Source: Janibacter anophelis NBRC 107843 (GTDB lineage Bacteria; Actinomycetota; Actinomycetes; Actinomycetales; Dermatophilaceae). Taken from it: a DNA stretch of 64,000 bases. The notes beneath the pieces are model-generated. The model worked only from the letters and a program-made list of their open reading frames with translations, ran no database searches and had not been told where the DNA came from. Position 1 is the first letter of the stretch; every line of letters starts with the position of its first letter. A program made the translations under genes and the position numbers. Positions 36,427-46,396 of this stretch are shown piece after piece. The stretch is taken from positions 86,080 through 150,079 of the forward strand of contig NZ_BCSQ01000001.1 in the NCBI RefSeq assembly GCF_001570945.1, written 5' to 3'.

Positions 36427-37958
36427 GACAACATCGCCTTCAGCTCCTCGCGCGCCTGCGCGATCTCCAACTCGAGCGCCTCGATGTCCGTGATGATCTC
36501 CAGCGGCGGGCGGTGCTCGACCTCGTCGTACTCGATTTCCTTGTACCGGTTGAGCGAGAGGTCGTAGTCCTGGGCGACGATCTCCCCCTTCGGAACGGTG
36601 AAGGACTGGTCCGTGCGGGCGCGGGAGAGCTCGGGCCAGGCTTCGAGGCTCGTACTTCGCTCCTCAGCCAACGTGGGGGCGGCTTCGAGGCTCGTTCCTC
36701 GCACCTCAGCCAGCGAGGGGCGGGTCCCCCAGCGTTCGAGGACGTCGGGGAGGTCGTTCGCCTCGACCGGGTTCCGCTTGTCGTCCAACGAGAAGCCATC
36801 GGCGCGCACGTCGTAGAACCACACGTCATCGGTGCCGCCGGAGTTGGTCTTCGTGAAGAAGAGGATCGCGGTCGAGACGCCGGCGTAGGGCTTGAAGACG
36901 CCGGAGGGGAGCTTCACGACGGCGTCGAGCTTCTGCTCCTCGACGAGCATCTTGCGCAGGGCCTTGTGCGCCTTCGACGAGCCGAAGAGGACCCCGTCGG
37001 GGACGATGACCGCCGCCCGGCCACCGGGCTTGAGCAGCTTGAGGAAGAGCGCGAGGAAGAGCAGCTCGGTCTTCTTCGTCTTGACGACCTGCTGCAGGTC
37101 CTTGGACGTCGACTCGTAGTCGAGCGAGCCGGCGAAGGGCGGGTTCGCGAGGATCAGCGTGTACTTTTCCGAGTCGCCCCCGGCCTCCTCCGAGAGGGAG
37201 TCGCGGTACCGGATGTCGGGTGCCTCGATGCCGTGCATGAGCATGTTCATGCTGCCGATCCGGAGCATCGTCGAGTCGAAGTCGAAGCCGTGGAACATGC
37301 TGCGGTGGAAGTGGTCCCGCTGCTTGGTGTTCGTCAGAGCGCTCGGGTGGTTGTCGCGCACGTAGTCCGATGCCGCGACGAGGAATCCCGCTGTGCCACA
37401 GGCCGGGTCGCAGATCTCGTCCTCGGGCCCGGGGGCCGTCATCGCGACCATGAGGTCGATGATGTGCCGCGGCGTGCGGAACTGCCCGTTGGTGCCGGCG
37501 GATGCGATCTTCGAGAGCAGGTACTCGTAGAGGTCACCGTTGGTGTCCCGGTTGTCCATCGGGATGTCGGCGATGAGGTCGACGACCTTGGTCAACAGCG
37601 CCGCCGTGGGGATCGTGTAGCGCGCGTCCTTCATGTGATCGGAGTACGTCGAGCCCTCACCGCCGAGCTTCTGGAGGAAGGGGAAGACCTCCTGCGCCAT
37701 CGTCTGGTGAGCCTGGGCGGCGTCGGCGTTCTTGAGGTGCTGCCACCGCAGGTGGCTCTGACCGGGTAGGAAGATCGGGTCCTCGATGGTGCCGGTGACG
37801 CGAGCGCGCTTCTCCTTGAGGGTCTGCAGCTCGTCTAGGCGGCGGATGAAGAGCAGGTAGGTGAACTGCTCGATCACCTCGAGCGGGTTGGAGATGCCAC
37901 CGCTCCAGAAGGCATTCCAGACGCTGTCGACCTTGCTCTTGAGCTCACCAGTGATCAC
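36423..37958 (-). CDS. hsdM: Type I restriction-modification methyltransferase subunit
   Basis: 511-residue N6-adenine methyltransferase. An HsdM N-terminal helical domain (about 1-145, FWSGGISNPLEVIEQFTYLL) precedes the AdoMet motif CDPACGTAGFLVA (about 183-195) and the catalytic NPPF (about 271-274). GTG 37958 gives the family-typical start. An in-frame insert at about residues 415-440 (GTSLEAAPTLAEERSTSLEA) is encoded by two 42-bp REP-like copies and is unusual for the family. It is the first gene of the island, with the target-recognition subunit next. Confidence 0.93.
   Translation of the reverse strand: MITGELKSKVDSVWNAFWSGGISNPLEVIEQFTYLLFIRRLDELQTLKEKRARVTGTIEDPIFLPGQSHLRWQHLKNADAAQAHQTMAQEVFPFLQKLGGEGSTYSDHMKDARYTIPTAALLTKVVDLIADIPMDNRDTNGDLYEYLLSKIASAGTNGQFRTPRHIIDLMVAMTAPGPEDEICDPACGTAGFLVAASDYVRDNHPSALTNTKQRDHFHRSMFHGFDFDSTMLRIGSMNMLMHGIEAPDIRYRDSLSEEAGGDSEKYTLILANPPFAGSLDYESTSKDLQQVVKTKKTELLFLALFLKLLKPGGRAAVIVPDGVLFGSSKAHKALRKMLVEEQKLDAVVKLPSGVFKPYAGVSTAILFFTKTNSGGTDDVWFYDVRADGFSLDDKRNPVEANDLPDVLERWGTRPSLAEVRGTSLEAAPTLAEERSTSLEAWPELSRARTDQSFTVPKGEIVAQDYDLSLNRYKEIEYDEVEHRPPLEIITDIEALELEIAQAREELKAMLS
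36641..36715. repeat. In-frame 42-bp tandem duplication of a REP-like element in hsdM
   Basis: CTTCGAGGCTCGTACTTCGC... (36641) and CTTCGAGGCTCGTTCCTCGC... (36683) are direct copies spaced 42 bp, ending TCAGCCAACG and TCAGCCAGCG. The sequence matches the intergenic REP family (22037, 40063, 55661). The reading frame is preserved. Confidence 0.9.
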
Positions 37959-38066
37959 GACGTCAGGGTATCTGCGGCTCGCTGACCGTTTGGCTGTCGG
38001 TGCGGCGTCATAGGTTGTCCGGCTGCGCTGCACCAGGTGGCGCTTCGAACCCGCAGGGGGTACGAC

Positions 38067-38978
38067 ATGAACGACCTCATCATCAACATTGCCGCCGGTC
38101 TCATCAGCGGCGTCCTGACGCCCTTCGTCGTCACGCGTTTGGGAGGCGGGACGCCGCCGCCGACCACTGGCCAGTCAGTCCATGTCGTCGGCGACGGGAA
38201 CGCCGTCCAGCAGATCGACGCGTCACAGCACGAACACAACACGTACACGTGGGTCGAGAACAGGCCCACGAAAGCATCGGCTCCGGGGCCGCCGGCCGGA
38301 GACGACGACGCTTGGGCGCGTATTGCACTCGCGCTCGCAGTTGCTGGCGTCCTCGTACTCGCCTACTTGCTCGTCTGGCCCATCGTGGTCTGGGCCCTCG
38401 CCGGAGCCGGTCTCGGCCTCACGATCGCGACTGCATGGATCCACCGGACGACCGAAGGCACTCCCGGACCCCGCACCGGCGCATTGCTCCTGGCTCTCAC
38501 CTCTGCCGGGCTGCTCCTCCTCGCAGCCTGGTGGACCCTCAACGGAGGGCCGGGCAGTTCTCTCAGCGGTAGTGAGCTCGAGAGCCGGGTGATTGCTCAG
38601 TTTCCCGAGTTCGGTAGCAGCGTCAGTGGTCGCTGGAGCGTGACTTCGGGTCACGCCGTCGAGGTGCTGCGGATCGTTGGGTGGTCAGGGATGTTCTTCG
38701 TCCTGACCCAGATCATCGCCATGGAATGCGCTGTCCTGCTGATCTGGGCCCGCACACGCGAGCTGGTCGGCTGGGTGGCGATGCGCAACTTGGTCAGCCA
38801 CCCCGACAAGGGCCACCTGTTGCCTCAAGCGCACCGCTTTACCCAGATCGGAGCATCCGCGATCGGCTTCACCCTCTTGGCTGGGCTTGTCCTCGTGGGA
38901 ACCTCCGGCGGGTGGGCGCACACGTGGATCGACGACATGCAGTCTCGTCAGACTGACGCGATCGTGGGTAGTCGCTGA
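38067..38978 (+). CDS. Membrane protein with N-terminal GDGN motif, divergent from hsdM
   Basis: 303 residues. A short N-terminal hydrophobic helix (DLIINIAAGLISGVLTPFVV) is followed by SVHVVGDGNAVQQIDASQHE, then TM helices at about 90-110 and 112-130, further hydrophobic segments (about 145-165, 205-230) and a last one (SAIGFTLLAGLVLVGTS). The V-GDGN-V-Q-x-D segment recalls short motifs in membrane proteins of defence neighbourhoods, but no family is assigned. ATG 38067 has a GGGGG ribosome site. Its head-to-head position with hsdM suggests it belongs to the restriction island. Confidence 0.72.
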   Translation: MNDLIINIAAGLISGVLTPFVVTRLGGGTPPPTTGQSVHVVGDGNAVQQIDASQHEHNTYTWVENRPTKASAPGPPAGDDDAWARIALALAVAGVLVLAYLLVWPIVVWALAGAGLGLTIATAWIHRTTEGTPGPRTGALLLALTSAGLLLLAAWWTLNGGPGSSLSGSELESRVIAQFPEFGSSVSGRWSVTSGHAVEVLRIVGWSGMFFVLTQIIAMECAVLLIWARTRELVGWVAMRNLVSHPDKGHLLPQAHRFTQIGASAIGFTLLAGLVLVGTSGGWAHTWIDDMQSRQTDAIVGSR

Positions 38979-38994
38979 CTCGTCTCCGGCCACC

Positions 38995-39092
38995 CGCGGG
39001 TACGACGACAAGGTCGCGCTTCGGCATGGCTCGACACCCCCGGATCCCGGGCAGGCCCACGCCGCGGGCCTCAGCGTGTCGTCGTACCCGCG
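38995..39092. repeat. Large inverted repeat, 16-bp perfect arms
   Basis: CGCGGGTACGACGACA (38995-39010) and TGTCGTCGTACCCGCG (39077-39092) enclose a GC-rich 66-bp interior. The right arm overlaps the last codons of the convergent GNAT gene. It is a likely bidirectional terminator or REP-like element. Confidence 0.8.
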
Positions 39093-39823
39093 CGTAGGTC
39101 GTGGTGCACCCAGACATTCGCCTCGACGTACACCGCGTGGTCGCCCGCGAGGTCCACGTGGACCGGCGTCAGACCGCCCGGCACCTCGACCGCTCCATCC
39201 GTGTCGAAGGGGAGCCCCGTCCACTCGCGCCACTGGTCCAGCGACCCGGGGATCGTCATCGACGCCGGCGCCAGCGCGACGATCCGCCCACCGAGGCGGG
39301 CGTGGACCCGCAGCCATGGGTCGGCGGGCAACCCGTCGTCACCGACTCGCTGCGCGTACTCCCATGCGGGAGTGCGGGGTTCGGCGGACTTGCGGGTCGG
39401 GCGGACCGGGGCGACGAGGTCCCGACACCCGAGCTCCGCGTAGCGCCGCCGCGCCTCGGCGAGCAGCGGACCACTCAGCCCGTGTCCCCTTCGGTCCACC
39501 GCGACGCGGGCCTCGATGAGGCTGATCGTCGACAGGTCCGGGGGCTCCCCCTTCGCCAGGAGCCACTCGGCCTCCTGCATCGCCGCGTCCCACCCGCGCT
39601 CGGGCAGCGCGTCGACGGCATGGCCGAAGGGGACCGCGTGCAGCCGCGCGACCGCCCGCTCGCCGTCCATGACGATCAGGTGCAGCTGCGGGAAGCCCGC
39701 GACCGCCGCCTCGTACGCCCGCTCCGAGGTCGGGTCCTGGAGCATGAAGCGCGGCCAGTCCCCCTCGATCGACCAGAAGGCATCGACGAGGTCGGGGCGT
39801 TCGGCGAGGGAGTGCGTCTCCAT
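39071..39823 (-). CDS. GNAT N-acetyltransferase family protein
   Basis: 250 residues from ATG 39823 (an in-frame ATG at 39835 adds four). The core has ISLIEARVAVDRRGHGLSGP (acetyl-CoA loop RRGHGLSG), then EARRRYAELGCRDLVAPVRP, followed by a longer-than-usual C-terminal part (about 170-250) not typical of short GNATs. The substrate is unknown. It converges on the 38067 gene, with a large inverted repeat at the junction. Confidence 0.8.
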   Translation of the reverse strand: METHSLAERPDLVDAFWSIEGDWPRFMLQDPTSERAYEAAVAGFPQLHLIVMDGERAVARLHAVPFGHAVDALPERGWDAAMQEAEWLLAKGEPPDLSTISLIEARVAVDRRGHGLSGPLLAEARRRYAELGCRDLVAPVRPTRKSAEPRTPAWEYAQRVGDDGLPADPWLRVHARLGGRIVALAPASMTIPGSLDQWREWTGLPFDTDGAVEVPGGLTPVHVDLAGDHAVYVEANVWVHHDLRAGTTTR

Positions 39824-39870
39824 CGCCCCATCCAAGACGAAGGGAGCCGCCCCGACCAGTGGGTTTCGCC

Positions 39871-39906
39871 CCTTCGAGACGGTCGCTGCGCGACCTCCTC
39901 AGGGAG
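39871..39906. repeat. REP-like element, GAGACGGTCGC-TGC-GCGACC form
   Basis: CCTTCGAGACGGTCGCTGCG continues CGACCTCCTCAGGGAG; the inner stem is GGTCGC-TGC-GCGACC. It is one of the two subtypes of the dispersed repeat, matching 58663-58698 inverted. It lies in the 284-bp gap before nadE, which also holds the element at 40063. Confidence 0.75.
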
Positions 39907-40062
39907 TGGGCTTGGTGGGGAGCGCGAAGGGGAATGGCTGCGCACGTCGAGCGGACGGCGAGGAGGTCCGGCGCAGCGTCAAGCCGAAGTCGAGAGCGAC
40001 AACGCGACCGCACGACGACGAAGGACTTCGGCAGCGCGCCGGGCCTCCTCGCCGGGAGCGGG

Positions 40063-40098
40063 TCTCGAGGCTCGCTGGCGCTCGCACCTCGACCAACG
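40063..40098. repeat. REP-like element, CGAGGCTCG...CGCACCTCG form
   Basis: TCTCGAGGCTCGCTGGCGCT followed by CGCACCTCGACCAACG, just upstream of nadE. Sequence and imperfect symmetry match the elements at 22037, 36641, 36683 and 55661. Confidence 0.75.
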
Positions 40099-40119
40099 TG
40101 CTGCCCATAGGCTGGCGCC

Positions 40120-42231
<2,112 letters not shown>

Positions 42232-42239
42232 CCGGCTGG

Positions 42240-42271
42240 ATGACGAAGGGTGGCGCACCCCCCTTCGTCAT
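42240..42271. terminator. Head-to-head CGAAGGG terminator
   Basis: ATGACGAAGGG (42240) and CCCTTCGTCAT (42261) are perfect 11-bp complements with a short GC-rich loop, between the convergent nadE and HGxxPxxW-type membrane protein genes. Confidence 0.85.
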
Positions 42272-42275
42272 CGGG

Positions 42276-42572
42276 TCACTTGATGCCGAGCGAAGCGCTG
42301 TCGGTCGCGGTGTCGCCCTCGCCGTAGGTGTAGCTGCCCAGGCCCATCTTGGACATGACGACACCGACGACGATGGTCACGACGGCCAGGACGGCGGCGA
42401 CGATGCCGAGCACGGGGCTGAGGACGACGACCGCCCAGGTGCCGACCGCGCCGGCGATGATCCCGAGGGTCATGACGGTCCACCACGCGGGGTTCTGCGC
42501 GTGCCCGAGGTCCTCGACGGCGTGCGGGCCGGTCGGGGGGTGCGACAGTCGCTGGTACGTGTGCTTGCTCAT
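42276..42572 (-). CDS. HGxxP-type small membrane protein
   Basis: 98 residues. A short N-terminus (VEDLGHAQNPAWWTVMTLGI) contains the HxxxPxxW arrangement of an actinobacterial two-helix family, then helices at about 34-53 and 57-74, and a polar tail ending GDTATDSASLGIK. ATG 42572 has no longer credible alternative; upstream extension runs into the P450 control region. Function unknown; the family is often near tryptophan genes in other actinobacteria, but not here. Confidence 0.7.
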   Translation of the reverse strand: MSKHTYQRLSHPPTGPHAVEDLGHAQNPAWWTVMTLGIIAGAVGTWAVVVLSPVLGIVAAVLAVVTIVVGVVMSKMGLGSYTYGEGDTATDSASLGIK

Positions 42573-42686
42573 GGCGCCATCATCCCATGACCACGCCGGC
42601 GACGGACAGGGCGTCACACCTGCACAAACGGGCCGCCGGGGACTACCGTGAGTCACGTCACTACACCTGACGAAAGGACGGCCCCG

Positions 42687-44186
42687 ATGGACGTGGCCAC
42701 CCGGCTCCGGCCGGCCCCTGCAGCCACCGGCGACACGCTGGAGCGGTTCCCGCCGAACGACGGCATGGGGTGGGCCGACCACGAGTTCCCGCACCCTCCC
42801 GGGCGCCGTCGGGTGGTCGGTGACGCCTTCCGCAAGGGGATGGACCCGACGCAGCCGGTGCAGAACATGCTCCGTCTCGGCCGGGACCTCGGGCCGATGT
42901 TCGAGATGGTCGCGATCGGCCGCAAGTTCGTCTTCGCCCGAGGCGTCGACATCGTCGGTGAGCTGTGCGACGACAAGCGCTTCACCAAGGCGCTGGCCCC
43001 GGGGGTCGAGGACCTGAGGATGTTCGTCGAGGACGGGCTCTTCACCGCCGAGACCGACGAGCCCAACTGGCGCCTGGCACACGACCTGCTCATGCCCGCC
43101 TTCTCCAAGGCCGCGATGCGCGGGTACCACGACGTCATGGTCGGGGCGACCAACGAGCTGATCTCGGTGTGGGACAAGGCGGCAGGCGAAGGGAGGACCG
43201 TCGACGTCTCCCCGTGGCTAACCAAACTCACGCTCGAGACGATCGCGCGGGCGGCCTTCAGCCACACCTTCGGCAGCTTCGAAAGCGCGGAGGTCGATCC
43301 CTTCGTCACGACCTTCGTCTCCGACATGTCGCACGCGGCTGCGCGCTCCAACGTGGCGTCCCTCCCCTTCGTCGGACGACGGATGGTCCGGCGCAAGGAC
43401 CGTGAGGCCCTGGCGCGGCACGGCTACATCGACGACCTGCTGCGGCAGATCGTCACCGACCGTGAGGCGGGCGGGGTACGGCACGACGACCTGCTCGGGC
43501 GGATGATGCACGAGCCCGTCGACGACTCCGGGGCGCTCCTCGAGGCGCAGAACGTGCGCCACCAGATCCTCACGATGCTCGTCGCCGGACACGAGACCAC
43601 CTCCGGCGCGGTGTCCTTCGCCCTGTACCACCTGACCCGCGAGCCGGAGGTGCTCGCGCGGGTGCGGGCCGAGCTCGACGAGGTGCTCGGCAGCGACCCG
43701 GCAGCGGACCCGACCTTCGAGCAGGTGCCCAAGCTGCGGTACCTGCGCCGGGTCGTCGACGAGACGCTGCGGCTGTGGCCGACGGCGCCCGGCTTCGCCC
43801 GCTCGCCCCGGGAGACGACGACGATCGGCGCCGACGGCTCGGCCGGCGCCCCGGGTGGGCTGCGGATGACGCCGCAGGACAAGGTGCTCGTCTTCATCCC
43901 GCTGCTCCACCGCGACCCCGACGTGTGGCCGGACCCGGAGCGCTTCGACCCCGACCGCTTCCTGCCCGAGCACATCCGGGCCCGCCCGGCCCACGCCTAC
44001 AAGCCCTTCGGCACCGGCGAGCGTGCCTGCATCGGGCGGCAGTTCGCCCTCCACGAGTCGGTGATCGTCCTGGCGAAGCTGCTGCACCGCTTCGACCTGA
44101 CGCCCGAGCCGGGGTACGACCTGACGATCACCGAGCGGCTGACGCTCATGCCGGTCGGGTTCCGGGTGGGTCTGACGCGGCGGTGA
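42687..44186 (+). CDS. Cytochrome P450 (CYP102-like heme domain, stand-alone)
   Basis: 499 residues. The I-helix is AGHETTSGAV (about 300-309), the ExxR helix ETLRLWP, and the heme loop FGTGERACIGRQFALHE with the thiolate Cys448. The N-terminal sequence and length resemble the P450 BM3 heme domain, but no reductase domain is fused, so it needs separate redox partners; none is nearby. ATG 42687 follows AAAGGA; an in-frame GTG at 42648 would add 13 residues. Probable fatty-acid or lipid oxidation. Confidence 0.93.
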   Translation: MDVATRLRPAPAATGDTLERFPPNDGMGWADHEFPHPPGRRRVVGDAFRKGMDPTQPVQNMLRLGRDLGPMFEMVAIGRKFVFARGVDIVGELCDDKRFTKALAPGVEDLRMFVEDGLFTAETDEPNWRLAHDLLMPAFSKAAMRGYHDVMVGATNELISVWDKAAGEGRTVDVSPWLTKLTLETIARAAFSHTFGSFESAEVDPFVTTFVSDMSHAAARSNVASLPFVGRRMVRRKDREALARHGYIDDLLRQIVTDREAGGVRHDDLLGRMMHEPVDDSGALLEAQNVRHQILTMLVAGHETTSGAVSFALYHLTREPEVLARVRAELDEVLGSDPAADPTFEQVPKLRYLRRVVDETLRLWPTAPGFARSPRETTTIGADGSAGAPGGLRMTPQDKVLVFIPLLHRDPDVWPDPERFDPDRFLPEHIRARPAHAYKPFGTGERACIGRQFALHESVIVLAKLLHRFDLTPEPGYDLTITERLTLMPVGFRVGLTRR

Positions 44187-44232
44187 CCGAGCGAGGCTCC
44201 TAGAGTGGGAGGCCTCGAGCCAGGGAGACGTC

Positions 44233-44691
44233 GTGTCACACGCCATCGCGATCGCGCTGCGGTGCGCCTACTTCGTCGTCGCCGCGTGGGGCAGCATCGC
44301 CCTGACCCTGTGGTCCCTGGAGGCGCTCGACTTCCCGGTGGTGGCGGGCTTCGTCTTCCTCGCGGTCGTCAGCTGCGCCGCCGTGGCCTGGTCCGCCAGG
44401 GATGCGTGGCGTGCTGAGTCGGTCCCGACAGTGGCCCTCCACTGGCTGGCCGTCACGGCCGTCCTGTTGCCGGCCGTCGCGAGCATCCCGGTGCTGGGAC
44501 CGTCCGTGGGGATCTTCGAGCACTCCCCCGGCTCCACATCCGGCCACAGCCTCGTGGTCTACCTGGTCTGGTCGAGCATCCTCATGCTCACCTTCTTCGC
44601 GATCCCGTGCGCGCTGGGGATCTTCGGCGGGGTCATCGCCCGGGTCATCGGCGCCAAGGATCCGGTCAGGTCCCCGGCGCACCCGCACTGA
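44233..44691 (+). CDS. Small membrane protein, four predicted helices
   Basis: 152 residues. GTG start has AGGGAG upstream. Hydrophobic segments occur at about 8-26, 34-52, 67-85 and 105-130 (SSILMLTFFAIPCALGIFGG). A Pro/Ser-rich extracellular loop lies between the third and fourth. No family recognised. It follows the P450 gene by 46 bp and may be co-transcribed. Confidence 0.7.
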   Translation: MSHAIAIALRCAYFVVAAWGSIALTLWSLEALDFPVVAGFVFLAVVSCAAVAWSARDAWRAESVPTVALHWLAVTAVLLPAVASIPVLGPSVGIFEHSPGSTSGHSLVVYLVWSSILMLTFFAIPCALGIFGGVIARVIGAKDPVRSPAHPH

Positions 44692-44732
44692 TGATCGATG
44701 TAGCTGTCAAGCCGAGTGGACGACGACGCGCC

Positions 44733-44761
44733 GGTCATTCGTCCGCGCGCTTACCTCCACC
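44733..44761 (-). repeat. Dispersed repeat supplying the ligase stop codon
   Basis: On the minus strand the element reads GGTGGAGGTAAGCGCGCGGA then CGAATGACC, matching the left arm at 8241 nearly base for base. The TGA inside it is the stop of the acyl-CoA ligase, so its last residues (GGKRADE) are encoded by the repeat. Confidence 0.85.
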
Positions 44762-46396
44762 GGGCGAGGGAGCCGCTGCTGCAGCCAGGCTCCTCCGCAC
44801 GATCTTGCCGTTCGCCGTCCTCGGGAGGGCCTCGACCAAGCGCACCTCTCGGGGCCGCTTGTAGGGGGCCAGCCGTTCGGCAGCACGGTCGATCACGCTG
44901 CGCTGCAAGGCCTCCCGGTCCGCCTCGGGGTCACTGGGTACGACCCACGCGCACACCAGGCTCACCCCGTCACCGACGTCGAGCGTCGAGACCGCGACCT
45001 CGGCGACGCCGGGCGTGCCCGCGAGCGCGTCCTCGACCTCGACCGGGGAGACGCGGTAGCCCATCGCGTTCATGACGTCGTCGGCACGGCCGTGGTAGGT
45101 CAGGTACCCGTCCTCGTCGAGCTCGGCGAGGTCGCTCGTGACGAACCACTCGCCCCGCATCACGTCGGCGGTCTCGTCGGGCCGCTGCCAGTAGCCGAGC
45201 ATGACGCCCGGGTCGTCGCGGTGGACGGCGAGGCGCCCGATCTCGTTGGGCGGCAACGGGGTCGGGTCGTCGAGCCGCTCCGGGTCGAGGACCGCGATGC
45301 GTCGACCCGGCTGAGCGCACCCGGGACTGCCGGCGCGGACCGGCACGTCCGGCCCCGTCGAGACGAAGGTCGAGATCTCGCTCATCCCGAGCGACTCGTA
45401 CAAGGGCACGCCGGTCGCCTCGATCCACTCCTGCCACAGGGCCGAAGGGAGCGCCTCCCCCGCCACGAGCGCCGCCCGCAGGCTGGACAGGTCCCACGTG
45501 CCGGGGTCGCCGTGCCGCAGCAGGTGCCGGTAGACCCCTGGCACCGCCGCGAGGTGAGTTGCCTTGTGCGAGTGGACGATCCGCGGCCAGACCTGACCGT
45601 CGCGGGGCCCGTCGTGGACGATGGCGGTCGCAGCATTGGCCCACGGGTCGGTCAGGCCGACACCGAGCGTGTACGTCCAGTTGAGCGCCCCCGCGTGGAG
45701 CATGACGTCGCCCTCGTCGAGGCCGTACCAGCCGCGGTACATCGGCCGACGGCCCCAGGCGCTGCGGTGTGCGTGGACGACGCCCTTCGGCCTGCCGGTC
45801 GTGCCGGAGGTGTACGTGATGAAGGCGGGCCGGTCCGGGTCGCCGAGGTCGTGCTCGGCCCGCTCGTCCCCGGCGACCCACCCGGCGATCGTCTCGGAGG
45901 TGATGACCGGCATGTCGGGCGGGACCTCGAGCTCCAGGTCCGGGTCGAGCGCGACCGCGGCTGCACCGCAGTCCTCGAGCAGCCGCCCGGCCTCGGCGGC
46001 CGTGAGCTGTGCGCTCGTCGGCACGGCGACGAGTCCGGCCGCGATCGCCCCGAAGAAGACGAAGGGGAAGTCCGCCCGGTTGCCCATGCGCAGCAGGACC
46101 CGGTCGCCCGGGCGCAGCCCCAGACCGAGCAGGCCCGCGGCCACCGCGCGCACGGTGTCGTCGACCTGGGCAAAGGTCCAGCGCGAGTCCTCACCGTCAC
46201 CGTGGACGACGACGAGCGCGTCCCGCTCGGGTGCTCGCTGCGCCGGGTCGGCGACGCAGTAGGCGGACATGCCGAAGGGGGCCGGCACGGCCTCGCCGGG
46301 CCGCGGGCGCACCGGCCACCGACCGGCCATCGCGTCGTCGTCCCCCACCGTGTCGTCAGCCGCCGCGTCCTCCGCCGAGGTGTCGCCGGCGGTCAC
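44735..46396 (-). CDS. Acyl-CoA synthetase / AMP-dependent ligase
   Basis: 553 residues, adenylate-forming enzyme. The P-loop is TYTSGTTGRPKGVVHAHRSA, with core motifs YESLGMSEIS and YLTYHGRADDVMNAMGYRVSP, and the C-terminal catalytic Lys region PRTANGKIVRR. The sequence resembles benzoate/medium-chain ligase-type enzymes, but substrate specificity cannot be read. GTG 46396 is chosen because it overlaps the aminotransferase stop by GTGA; MAGRWP-type later starts are possible. The C-terminus is encoded by a dispersed repeat. Confidence 0.9.
   Translation of the reverse strand: MTAGDTSAEDAAADDTVGDDDAMAGRWPVRPRPGEAVPAPFGMSAYCVADPAQRAPERDALVVVHGDGEDSRWTFAQVDDTVRAVAAGLLGLGLRPGDRVLLRMGNRADFPFVFFGAIAAGLVAVPTSAQLTAAEAGRLLEDCGAAAVALDPDLELEVPPDMPVITSETIAGWVAGDERAEHDLGDPDRPAFITYTSGTTGRPKGVVHAHRSAWGRRPMYRGWYGLDEGDVMLHAGALNWTYTLGVGLTDPWANAATAIVHDGPRDGQVWPRIVHSHKATHLAAVPGVYRHLLRHGDPGTWDLSSLRAALVAGEALPSALWQEWIEATGVPLYESLGMSEISTFVSTGPDVPVRAGSPGCAQPGRRIAVLDPERLDDPTPLPPNEIGRLAVHRDDPGVMLGYWQRPDETADVMRGEWFVTSDLAELDEDGYLTYHGRADDVMNAMGYRVSPVEVEDALAGTPGVAEVAVSTLDVGDGVSLVCAWVVPSDPEADREALQRSVIDRAAERLAPYKRPREVRLVEALPRTANGKIVRRSLAAAAAPSPGGGKRADE

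Noticed and set aside
29727..37958. Prophage or transposon origin of the restriction island
   Set aside because: No integrase, transposase, att-like direct repeats or phage structural genes are visible.
38030..38060. tRNA T-loop-like sequence (TTCGAACCC)
   Set aside because: No acceptor, D or anticodon arms can be assembled around it.
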